Assembly: GCF_002104995.1 (NCBI RefSeq)
Contig: NW_024468250.1
Location: 744,001-808,000 of the forward strand
Reading direction: 5' to 3'
Length of the DNA: 64,000 nt
Source of the DNA: Linderina pennispora
Lineage: Eukaryota > Kickxellomycota > Kickxellomycetes > Kickxellales > Kickxellaceae
Shown in pieces: positions 20,354-30,794 of the stretch; position 1 is the first letter of the stretch; every line of letters begins with the position of its first letter. Made by a program: the position numbers and the translations under genes. The notes below the pieces were generated by a model. It saw only the letters and a program-made list of their open reading frames with translations. It did no database searches and was not told the origin of the DNA.

Positions 20354-20650
20354 GAATGCCTGAGGCTGTTGGTGATGGCGAGATTATCCCGCCCGTTGTC
20401 GAGGAGAAGTCGCAGGACAACACCGAGGAGAAGCCGCAGGAGAAGGCTGAGGCAAAGGGTAGCGGTGACGCTGTCGCTGATACCGTTGCTGGCGGGCAGA
20501 TCGGTGAGCCTGTCGTGGTGGTCCAGAAGGAGAACCCTGCAGCAGTTCCATGTCGAGCCCAAGTTCGAGTCAGTGCACGAGGATGAGGCAACCGAGCTCG
20601 AGTCGATTGCCAACAACGTCGAAGCCGGAGAGAAGCACGACGAGCTCTAG
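20341..20650 (+). other. Probable out-of-frame C-terminal tail of the PMT gene, ending in KHDEL
   Basis: After the PMT frame stops at 20353, coding-like sequence continues. A short piece reads FDVPENA in one frame. A long acidic stretch (EIIPPVVEEKSQDNTEEKP and onward) reads in a second, and the segment FHVEPKFESVHEDEATELES returns to the original frame and ends AGEKHDEL followed by TAG at 20648-20650. Three single extra bases (near 20336, 20361 and 20545) would make one continuous tail of about 95 residues. HDEL is the classical ER-retrieval signal, sensible for an ER enzyme. Whether this is sequencing error, a real frame disruption or a separate short ORF cannot be told from this sequence alone. 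Confidence 0.5.
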
Positions 20651-20940
20651 TTTCTACTACAATCCCCCTCTTTCTCCATTTTTTGTTGCTCGCCCTTTAC
20701 AAGAAAGAAAACTCGCTAAATGTCTGAAATGGCGATTATTTTAGTCAAGAATGGGTGTTTACTGCTTTTTGTTTTCGCTTTCTTCCACGGAGTGGTGATG
20801 CGCTACTGTTGACAGAAGCGCTGGTGGCCGCGCAGGCGGAAAGAATCGGCCTCGCAGCTCAAACAATTTCTCTCTACAGCGCCCGATCTCTACAGCCGTT
20901 CCCTTGATATTTTTTCTACCTCATATATCCACATTAAATT

Positions 20941-22771
20941 ATGAAGCGGCCATATCTGCTCATCCCGCTACTCAGCACATGCACCAATGCGCTAAACTAC
21001 ACAGGCGAGACCGCGCTCCTCGATGCTGCGCCCTCGCTGCCGAACCACTCGACATCCGTGACATTCGGCGAGCTCGGCGCGTTTGATTTCCGCGGCGACG
21101 GGCGCGCCCGCGTCGCCTCTGCAGCTTGGCGCATTCTCGTCGGAAAAGGACGCCTAAGCTGCACCGCGCCAAGGGCGTGTTCCAAGGCAACCCCGTGCCA
21201 CTAAACGACACCGGGCCGACACGCGACACGCAGCCCGTGGAGCTGGACCACGTCTATCTGATATTTGCGAAATCCCGCGCCTGTCAACAATTTTGTCGCG
21301 CGACTGCACACGCTGCGCAACGACGGCACGCCGATCTGCAGCGATTTCAGCCGCTGGCTCGACACCGAATATGTAGCGCCCATCACCGGGCTGCATCGGC
21401 CGCCGGTTGCGCCCAAAAAGGACGATGCGCAGAAAACCGGCGGCATTCTCGTTCATCACCAAAACCACCGATGCAGTGGCTCCGCCGCATGCAACCAGAG
21501 TCACGGGCATGCAGAAGCGCGCTGATGTAGCGACTCTGACGGCTTCGGACGTCCGCGTCGCCGTCCAGCGTCGCCGCAGCAGCTGCTGGGGAATGAGCCG
21601 AATGACGTGTTTCTGGTCGAGTACGAGTGGGAGTGGCAGGTGAGGCGTGGCGGCGAGTATGCTGTGGTGGTGGCCAACTGCGCGTCGACCACGGTGCAGT
21701 TCAAGTACAATCTGATTATGGCCAACCAGTGGCACAACGGCGAGTGGACGAACCTGCCGGCGGGCTGGATGCCCGTGCAGCAGGTGTACCCGGCCGTATG
21801 CTACACGCTGTGGGCGGTGGCAGCGGGGCTGTGGGCTGCTGTGCAGCTGCGCAGGCGCCAGGGCGTGCCGGTTCTGGGTGTGGTGTTGGGATTCGTACCA
21901 GTGCTGCGGTTCGTCAGCTGTCTGGCCGACCAGTCCCGGTACAGTCTGTGGGGCAGCGCCACCTATGAGGCCACCATGGTTGTGGTGTCGACGAGCCTGG
22001 TCGATGCGCTGGCTGACGGAGCGCATTTCCTGGTCATCCTGGCCATCTCCAAGGGCTGGGGAGTCGTGCGGTCGCGGCTGGTCGGCTCCGAGAAGCGGCT
22101 GGTAAGCGGGCTGGTCATATTCATAGGCGTTGCCACATTGTACGACGGGGCGACGCGCGGCGGCGGAGTGCTGGCGGTCGGCGTCATGCAGCTCGCCGCA
22201 GTCATGTATGCCCGCGCCAGCCTCTCCCACACACTGCGCGTCCACTCGATCCAGGTTCTGCGTCTGGTGAGCCGCAACAGCGCGGCGCTCGAGGCCTGGG
22301 CGCCGGGCGAGCGCGTGGAGTCCGGCATTGCAGCGGCTGGCACGCCTGCACTGGCGCGCAATCCGCGTGCAGTCGCCGGCACTGGGCCTCGTGTGGGCGG
22401 CCGTGCGCAAGGAGCGGCTGCTGCAGTGGGTGGCATATGCGGTGGTGCCGCTGCAGGTGCTGGATTTGGCTACGCTTTTTGTCGGCAGCTTTGCGGTTCC
22501 GCCGCACTACGCGTACATCGGCTTGCTGGTCACCCAGGCCGTGCACTGGATTGCCTATATGGCCGTGTTTGTGTGCCTGCTGGTCAGCGGCATGGATATG
22601 CCCGACATTGGCCTGCCTGCACTGCCAGCCGTCAACACCAGGAGATCCATTCCGCCGCCGCCGCCCGACTTCAGCGCCATGGCTCCACGCCCGATGCCGC
22701 CGCTCGGCAGACTGAGGCTGTTCCACAGCTCCGCGTCATTCATGACATCGGGGACTGGTGTCCAGCAGTAG
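20941..22771 (+). CDS. GOST/lung-7TM-like membrane protein (frame broken several times)
   Basis: Starts MKRPYLLIPLLSTCTNA, a signal peptide, then an ectodomain and seven hydrophobic segments. The membrane half (from about 21640) reads NGEWTNLPAGWMPVQQVYPA and later FLVILAISKGWGVVR. That spacing, including the KGWG element, resembles Ptm1/GPR107/GPR180-type seven-transmembrane proteins of the secretory pathway. The reading jumps frame repeatedly: near 21120, 21265, 21440 and 21540 in the ectodomain, and near 22325 in the membrane part. After 22325 the helices VAYAVVPLQVLDLATLFVG and HWIAYMAVFVCLLVSG continue to a stop at 22771. Most jumps need one extra base removed. It could be a decayed gene, but similar errors in essential genes nearby make sequencing indels more likely. 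Confidence 0.6.
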
Positions 22772-23347
22772 GGGCAGACATGGGCCGACATCCAGCTGCC
22801 CATATTCGGCTGCCCATGTCGAGCGCGCGAATTTATTTGATGCTCCCAAGGGACCCGCTGCGCAGTGGCCGTCGTGCTGCGAAAGAAAGACCCGGCGAAA
22901 GATGGGGACGCCGACGTGGCCTTTGCCAGCAGACTGGATTGAGCTTTGGCAGCCGAGTGTTTCTGGCTCTGTAATCTTTTTTGCGCGCCCTCTCCCGCCC
23001 CACCGCTGAGCCCATCGATTATAGAGCATGCCCGGCCAATCATAGAAATTAGCGCAGCTCCAGCGAAGACAAGAGCAAACAGATCCTTCTAAAAGCGCCA
23101 AACCCCCACCAGTCCCCCTGCCGAGCCCACTCGAGCCCCTCACGCTAATAAGCACAGCCGCTCGCTCCGGTCAGAGCACACGACGGCACAGGTCTTTTTC
23201 CTCTTCTATCATCGCTTGGAAGGGCTAGAACCGAACTCCCGTTGCTTTTCCTTTTCTTCCCCACTCTTGGCCAAATAATTAATTATCCGCTCCATATACC
23301 TTCTCCTATTTTCCACACTCGCATCCGTATATTTTTCCTTTTCATCC
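22772..23347. other. Intergenic, 0.6 kb
   Basis: Promoter region of the Zn2Cys6 regulator, with a CT-rich leader at about 23200-23345. No additional gene is supported; antisense open frames here lack codon bias. Confidence 0.4.
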
Positions 23348-26300
23348 ATGAACTTTGGTTTCTACGTACCAGAGTTTGGGCCCAACAACACAGTCACCAA
23401 TCCCCGATGACCAGCAGCAGACATCACAGCCCTCGCTCGCCGAAGTGGCCGCCGCCAACTACCAGCCCCTGCAGTTCTCCCAGCAGCAACAGCAGCAGCA
23501 ACAGCAGCCTGAGCAGCTGCTGCCGATCCAGCAGCCGCCCGTGGTAGGCATGGTGCCCACAACAGAAAAGACCAAAGCCAGCAAGGGCGATGCACCGAAA
23601 CCCATAGGAATGGCGTGCCGCGCATGCCGGCTGCGCAAGATCCGGTGCGGCGGTGAGCGGCCACGGTGCAGCTACTGCGTAAAGAAGGGATACGAGTGTG
23701 TGCTGACGCCGCACAAGAAGCGTGGGCGGCCGCGGAAGAACGAGCAGCGGGCGAAGCCGGATGCAGGTGCCAGCAGCAAGCAGTCCTCTATGGCCAACCC
23801 GCAGGAGATCTCCAATCCACTCGGCATGTCGGGCATGCCGCAGGACTCGGGGATGAAGGCCATGGCCATGCCAGCCGACCCGATGCCCGACTCGCTGATG
23901 GAGGGGCTGGATCTGGATGTGCGCCAGCTGTGGGCTGAGCTCACTGGTCTGCAGGGCCTAGATCTGCCTGCGGAACTGTCGGCGCTGGTAGCCAACTCGG
24001 CCACGCAGGCACAGGAGGCCAACACCAACAGCATCCCCAGCATCGGGCCCTCGTTCAACCTGGGCGTCACCCTACCGGCCGGCATAACAGCCAGCGCACC
24101 AGCTAACCAAAACCCCGAGGACTCTCTAGTGTTTGCCAACAACTATGCGTTTCCTCGCTATGACCCAGGCAACCGCTCATCAAACGAGCTGACAACGCCG
24201 CCTCCAACCGCATCCCAGCCACAGCAGCCACAGCAATTCAATCTTCAGCCACAGCAGCTGCAGAAGCCCCCGCGCATGGACTCGCCCACCTTCCTCAGCG
24301 CACCTGTCCTTCCACAGCGAAGGACCAGTGGCCTACAAATAAGGACGCAGCCGACAGAGCCGCAAACGGCAAACCAGATCTGGGGGACGTGCTCGGCATT
24401 GACAACCACAAACCGCAGAGCATGAACGACAGCAATATGAGCATTGATTCGGAAGCGCGCGCACGCTCGGCATCGACACAGGGCGGGATGCCGATTCTGC
24501 AGACCATCGATGACGGTATCAAAATGTACTTTGTCTACGTCCACCCGTGGATGCCAATTCTGCACCGCCCGACCTTTGAGAGGCAGGTGCTCGATGGCAC
24601 TGTCGATCCAATTCTGTACTACGCGGTACAGGCTGTGGCTGCGCGCTTCAAGGAGCGCGAGCCCACCAAGCAGGGCCGCATTGGCCGCCGCCCGTTCAAG
24701 CGCGGACAGCGGTTTGCCCGTGCTGCACGCATCCTGCTGCCCGCAGCGCTCAAAAACTCGCGGCTGTCGACGCTGCAGGCAATCACCATCCTGGCGCTGT
24801 ACATGTCGGTGTCGGGGCACTGGCAGGAGGGCGCAGCGTACGAGAAGCTGGCTGTGCAGCTTGCGTTCATTGGCCAGTACCACCTGCTCGACGAGGAGTT
24901 CCTGCTGCCGCCCGTCACAAACAACATGGGTCTGTACGAGACTGGCTGGTCCGAGCACTCGCACCCGGCAAGACTCGAGGTTCTGAGCCGCCCTGGCGGC
25001 ATCCTGGACCACGAGCAGCGGCGGCGCGCCTGGTGGTCGATTTTCCAGCTCGAGCGGTTCAACGGCTTGGCCATGGGCCGCCCGCCCATCATCAAGCCCG
25101 GATGGCACTGGGTCTGGCTGCCGTGCAGCGAGGAGCTGTGGACGCAGGAGAATCCCTCTGGGCCGCTGGCCTGGGAAATGGGTCTGGCCGACTTTTCGCA
25201 GCGGCCCAACTCGTCCGTGTCCAACTGCCGCGTCGACCTGATTCTGTCGCTGGTCATGGGCCAGCTTCTGGAGCAGCGCACTGAGATGTTCCGTCTGTTC
25301 TTCCCGCGCGTCGACCGCGGCACCCTGTTCTACGACAACCTCCCGACACATTCGCTGGGCTGGACCATGCGGCTGCGTCGGCTGGTCGAGGTCGTCGGCA
25401 GCTTGGAGCGCCGCATCCGCCAGTGGCACGCAGAGCTCGACCGGTACGCCGACACCTTCTCGGCGCGCCGCCACGCCAACTTTGAAATGGTCGGCGCCTC
25501 ATGCCAGATCCACCTGTACGCCTGTGTGCTGCAGATCCGCGAGCATTTGTTTGAGGATCTGCTGGTCAATGAGGAGGCCAACAAGGCTGCCGGCGTGAGA
25601 ACCGGCCTCAACACCGAGCAGGGGTCCACGGGCGTCACCACACCGGCCAATGGCCCGGCAGCGAGCAAGGACGAGACGCTGAAGCAGAACAGAATCTCCG
25701 AAACCGCTACCAACAGCCGCGAGCTCGACTTTGACCTGCCCTCGTCGCGCAACTCATCAGTTGACCTGTCAGCTGTGTTTGAGCGCCATACGGGCATGCC
25801 ATTTGAGCGCTCGACGTACCAGCGCGGGTACATGGCCAAGGCGAAGCGCCCAGAGCTGACCCTGCAGTTTGTCAGCGATCTCGATACGCTGGCGCAGCGC
25901 TGCTGGGACCGCTCGGTGGCCATGGCAGACGAGATCGCCCGCCTTCTAGCGCGTGCATTGGCTCAAGCCCTTTGACAGCGCTGCCGGCACCAGCGCCGGA
26001 GACCTGTCTGGGTTCGTCGCCAGCAGCGTCAACCCCGGCAAGTCCTACGACCACCAAGTCGGCGATGCCAAGCTGGCTGCCTGGACACTCGGCGGCAGCA
26101 GCACGAAGGGGCAGCAGCCGCAGCAGCCACAGCCGTCTAGCGCCAGTGCCCGACGCCCGTCGTCAGTCAGCGGCTCGTCCGTGGCTGTATCGTCGCTCGA
26201 CCCAGATATTGCCGACCGCTTCAAGCTGATGAATCCGCAGACGCCCTACCACCTGTTTGTGGCTGGCAAGGTGCAGGCTGCGCGTTTGAAGCAGACTGTC

Positions 26301-26620
26301 ACAGCGCAGGACCGTGAGCGCCAGCGCGAAGGTAAGCAGTCAGACGAGGATGTCCGAAATGGAAGACCCCCGAGAAGCCTGTGGAGCGGAAGGACGGCGA
26401 GGACCTGGTCGTTGAGGACGCCATCCGCCGAATCAACGATATCTGGGACTCGCAGGCGCTGACTGCGGATGTCGCCGCTATTGAGGGTAGGCTGGACGAC
26501 ATCATCAGCGCGCTGGACTACTGCCAGCTGTTCTGGTACTCGCTCAACTTTGCCTCGCATCTGCGCTACCTCAAGCGCGAGGCAATGAAGCCTCTCTTGC
26601 ATAGTGTCTACCGGTCATAG
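23348..26620 (+). CDS. Zn2Cys6 transcription factor with fungal-specific TF domain (several frame jumps)
   Basis: A nuclear zinc-cluster regulator. The start is ATG at 23348 (MNFGFYVPEFGPNNTVTN). A CCCC run at 23402-23405 has one C too many; with three, the reading flows into the Gln-rich segment. The zinc cluster ACRACRLRKIRCGG...CSYCVKKGYEC has exact C-x2-C-x6-C-x6-C-x2-C-x6-C spacing, followed by the basic linker KKRGRPRK. The middle homology region (Fungal_trans) runs from about 24500 (MYFVYVHPWMPILHRPTF) through QRRRAWWSIFQLERFNGLAMGRPP near 25020-25085. Frame changes near 24310, 25948 and 26345 carry the reading to a stop at 26620 (ending LKREAMKPLLHSVYRS). A GTAAGC at about 26332 could be a splice donor. 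Target genes are unknown; typical regulators of this class control catabolic or secondary pathways. Confidence 0.75.
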
Positions 26621-27184
26621 GCTGGCTTGTACGCTGCTGTTACAGAAATACATATACTCTAGTTCATATGCCCTGCGGTTCATTCTCGGCACCGTCCGAC
26701 GAGGAGCGTGCGCTGTAGATCGGTATGGGCTCTTGGGCTCTTGGCGCAATATCAAAGCACAGCTTATCCTGCAGTAATGCCAAGATGTCAAAAGCGCCTA
26801 AACACTATCCTGCCAAGCTTTGTGTGCTTCAGGCGAAGCCACTTTCCGCTTCTCTGCTCAGACAACGATGCGGAAATGTGCATCCCCAGGAAATCATACC
26901 CCCTGAAATATCTGTTTTCCTTGACGCAAGTTACAAGAGGCCTTGAACATAAAACACTGGAAATCAAGCATACATAGGGGAATCGGCTCTATGCTAGCTT
27001 CTCCGCCCATTCATTATCTTCTATTCTTAACCAGTCTTGGCCAAGGCTGATGTGCTGAGGTCTAGTGTGGTCTGGCGCATCCTGTATTCGCCTCAACACG
27101 CTACATAAAAAGCCGCATTTTCCAAATTTTGTGCCCACCATCAAACAGTACAAGCACCTTTCCAACACCAAACTCTACCACACC
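26621..27184. promoter_or_regulatory. Intergenic with TATA-like box before the secreted repeat protein
   Basis: Contains CATAAAA at 27104-27110, 81 bp before the ATG at 27185, the same arrangement as in the microgene array at 37-40 kb. Otherwise AT-rich with nothing recognisable. Confidence 0.45.
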
Positions 27185-27827
27185 ATGAAGATCGCCTTTG
27201 CTCTTGCCATCTGCCGCCCTTGCTGCCGCTATGCCCCAGCCGACTCATCCCACACACCACCTGCGCACTATGACAGATGGTGAGGGTGAGACTCTGCTGA
27301 TCGACGAGGCCAACGAAAACCTGGGCGTATTCATTGCCGGGTACGACGGCATTGACGGTATCTACGACAAGCATAATGTTGACACTGCGTCGGGCACCAT
27401 GACCTGGGCCGACATCCATGACGGCGTCTACGCAGTAATCGACCTCGCCCACCCGAACCACCACACAGTGTTCAACTCTGCTGGATCTCCTATTGAGACT
27501 GCGAGCTACGCGCTGTCCTCGGCTCCGTACAAGACCGAGCCCACACACCACTTGCGCACCTTCACTAACCACAAGAGCGAGACACTGCTTATTGACTATG
27601 CTGTCACTGATGCTGCCGTCCTCGAGATTGGCGTTGAGGGCATCGACGGTATTTATGATGCTGACGATGCCGAGCCGCACTCAGGTACCGACACCTGGAT
27701 CAACGACTATGATGGCGTTATGGCTGTCATCGATTACGCGCATCCCAACTTTTATACCGTCTTTGACACCGACGGCAAGCCCATTGAGACTATCAGCTAC
27801 CCGCTGCCAACTCGCACCCATGCCTAA
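27185..27827 (+). CDS. Secreted protein of two tandem ~88-residue repeats (one frameshift in the signal peptide)
   Basis: ATG at 27185 begins MKIAFAL. A one-base frame jump near 27200-27210 joins it to PSAALAAAMPQP, giving a convincing signal peptide. The mature part (frame to 27827) is a direct duplication. Each unit starts PTHHLRT, then has ETLLID, GIDGIYD, SGT-TW, DGV-AVID, AHPN, TVF and PIET-SY. The two units are clearly homologous but diverged, with no cysteines in the repeats. The protein is acidic and small (about 210 residues). I recognise no known family; beta-rich repetition suggests a compact beta-fold. It could act at the cell surface or as a secreted effector-like protein. A TATA-like box lies 81 bp upstream. 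Confidence 0.65.
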
Positions 27828-28514
27828 ACAAGCCAATTCCTGTTTAATCTCTTGGGTATAAACACGCCATTATGAACACCACAGATTTATATCAGCAATG
27901 TAGTTATCCAATATATATCACCCTTGCGTGGTTCTCGGATCGCCGAAAAACTGCAGTTTGTATAAATCAATACTCGGCAGAGGTATTTAAAGAGATATAC
28001 AAGATTGACATTAATACACCACAATTCAGTAGTATCATGTCTACATAGAGACGATTTGCAAACAGCTATACTACTGATATACCGTGTGTATAGTTGAGTT
28101 AAATGTCAATGAAACTGGCTTTCATTTCCTTGTAGTCCCTATACACGAATGTTGTAGAGGACTAGAAGCTACTTCCAAGTAGAGATCAAACCCATCTTGG
28201 ACCCAGCCGCGGGGCAGGAGAATCCATCTGGTACAGGCGAGCCAAATGCGGAAACTTTAGCCAAACTTCAAAGAAACATGACCAGTTATACACATTTAGA
28301 TTGATGTATCCTGATACTATCAACAGTTCTAATGGGTATTAAATTTATGCAACCCGTGTCAATATGTGAGGTCGGGTATTGCGGATGGTAAAGTAGGGTT
28401 AGGGAAATGCTGACAAAGATTGACAAACCCATGCCAAGTGTAAGTTGACAACTGTTGCTGACAAGAGCCGTATTTCTTTTCCGCTCCTCCTCACAGACCA
28501 ATTTCTTCACACTA
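27828..28514. other. Intergenic; 3' part is the conserved 5' flank of F-box copy C
   Basis: 27830-28300 is AT-rich with nothing recognisable. At about 28335-28450 it carries the block shared by all four F-box units (TATGCAACCCGTGTCAATAT, then GGATGGTAAAGTAGGGTTAG), which marks the left edge of the plus-strand duplicated segment. Confidence 0.5.
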
Positions 28515-30252
28515 ATGGCGAACTGGGACAACATTGAGACCATATCTCCTTCATCGAGTTGCTGTCATATATGGCAACAGTATTCGCCTGCGTAGTCCGG
28601 ATGTTACTGACATCTATATTTCATATCTCCAGCTGAACCAAGTCTGCCAACACTGGAGAGACACTATAAAAAAGAGCCTCTACACTACCGCGATCATATT
28701 GTGCCACAGACCAACAGCTGATCAACTGCTTCTATATGGCAATACCTCTCATTCAGACCAACTAACATCCAGGGGTATATACCTTGTAGCCACATCACCA
28801 CAACCTATTTTATGGAGAGCAAACATCCCGCATATTGTGCAATCAAAAAACAGCAACTATACTCAGAGATTGATTATCTCATCTCGAGACTGTACCATCG
28901 ATTATTCCTCTCTTGGAGACATCCTCGAAACATTTGGATTCAGTACTGTCGAATGGCTTAGATTGAAAACAATACGTTTTATTGGAGACCTCCTTGAGGC
29001 AGAGCAGGATTCGGACGCCAAACCCCCAATGGCCGACGATGTCAGAATACGACTATCACAGACCTCGCAATATTTTATTCAGCGCCTCTCCCATGTGAAG
29101 CATTTAAAACACAGAACATCCGGATATCTATTGAAGAATCCGCCTGCATTCCCGCTTGGTGATGTGTTGAATTTTTACTTTCCACGGCTACAAACAATAT
29201 CTTTACCAGACTTTACTCTTCCAGAAATGAGCCATACATACTTCTCTTCATTCCTCACCAGGCTGTATCTTCACATCAACAGTGAGAGTGCTGAGCGTAT
29301 CCCTAGGATCTTTGCACCCTCACTCGAGTATCTGAGCCTATATTATCCTGACACTTCACATTCATGGCACATCTTCAGAGGCAGCCTGCCTGGATCTGTT
29401 ATCTTCGAAAACCTCACGGTGCTTGAAATCTATCATAATCCCGAGATATCTGAGTCAATAGAAGAATCAGACACATATTTCCCTTCCATATCGTTTCCAA
29501 AAGCTGGAAAATTTGCAATTAGGCTGGCATCCATTCAATGACACCAAAACCCTCGTTTTATTCAAGGACGCGCCAATACAGTCTGCCACCTTTCGTTGAT
29601 ATGGTTGATAGATTCCATTTCTCTGCGATAACCACCTTCAGAGATGTTCAAAATCTTTTTATTGTCGCCAGTACCTGGCAAAATAGTGTACATGACGAAG
29701 CTGCGGCGTCTGTTGCAAAGGATCTTTTCAGCAAACCGTTCTCTACCTCCACCGCTGAAGTACGTGTTCAGACGAGCATACCGGTCCCACTCCCTGATAT
29801 GATTCTGTGGACAAAGTTAGAAAAGCTATGTCTCCAATTCCCCAGTATATCTCTCCAATCTTACTCATATTCTCCCTCAGCTTCCTCGTCTACGCTGGCT
29901 TTTCGTCGGGGCCATATACAACACTGGAAATAACCTTGAAAATACAGAATCGGCACCCATTTGGAGCAGCACCCTTACTCAGCTTATCCTATTCTCAAGC
30001 ATTGTGGATATACCAACGGTTCCTTCTCTTAAGGCAATGAGCACTTTGGTATCTGGATTACCCTCCCTCCTCAAGCTGGCTGTTCCAGACGATATGTTAT
30101 CTACAGTAGAAGATGTACTTTCTGAACGCGGTGTTTCCCAGGAACCAATCGAAAAGGCGCTTCAAGTTGTTGGATACTTTCCAACAACAGCAGGGTTTTA
30201 TCTTCGAGATGGCATTTCTTACACCAATAATCAAGGCAACCGAATTTTATAA
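28515..30252 (+). pseudogene. F-box-like/LRR-like protein, copy C (three +1 frame disruptions)
   Basis: Homologous over its whole length to copies A, B and D, but split into three reading segments. The ATG at 28515 (MANW) is followed by an extra base at about 28528. The long segment 28534-29541 carries LQLNQVCQHWRDTIKKSLY. A second extra base lies in the AAAA run at 29499-29502 and a third in the CCCC run at 29840-29843. The end is in frame again from about 30004 to the stop at 30252 (YTNNQGNRIL). All three lesions are single insertions in or next to short runs; no other inactivating change is visible. It is therefore either a very young pseudogene or an intact gene with sequencing errors. 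Confidence 0.7.
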
Positions 30253-30794
30253 TATATCTGGGTGAAGTGGCTGTGGCAATAAATGCTGCATTGTTCAAAC
30301 ATAATATTATGCTTGTTGCTATGTGCATGTTCGAATAAGAAAAGAATTGCTGAGCAATTACCCAACTTGTATTTAGGGTAAACACTAACACATCCGCACA
30401 GTTATTGGCTAATTGCATGCGATAATTGACAGAAAGGCTCCTGTTATCCTCCACCGCCAATTGTATCTTGACGTCCATATCCACACTCATGTGCGCTTGG
30501 CCGACCGTACCATGCCTCGCACCCGCTAGAGACAAAGGATAAACACCCGTATGAATGTTAACACTCTTCTAGCTAGTAGTACAGCGGTACCTTGATTAAA
30601 CCAGAATCGCTAGAGGATATTAGATTTATGCAACCCGTGTCAATATATGAGGTCAGGTATTGTGGATGGTAAAGTAGGATTAGGGAGATTTTGACAAGGA
30701 GAGACATGTCCAAGATAAATGCGGGTTGTCAACCACTGTTAACAGATACTGCATTTATTTTCCACTCTTCCTCACAACCTCGTTTTTCACGCTA
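30253..30794. repeat. Duplicated intergenic spacer between F-box copies C and D
   Basis: Inverted counterpart of the A/B spacer (5265-5755). It shows the 3' flank of copy C (ATATATCTGGGTGAAGTGGC), the ACCATGCCTCGCACCCGC block at about 30510, the GTTAACACTCTTCTAGCTAG block, and then the conserved 5' flank of copy D (TATGCAACCCGTGTCAATAT at about 30630, GGTAAAGTAGGATTAGGGAG at about 30668). Confidence 0.6.
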
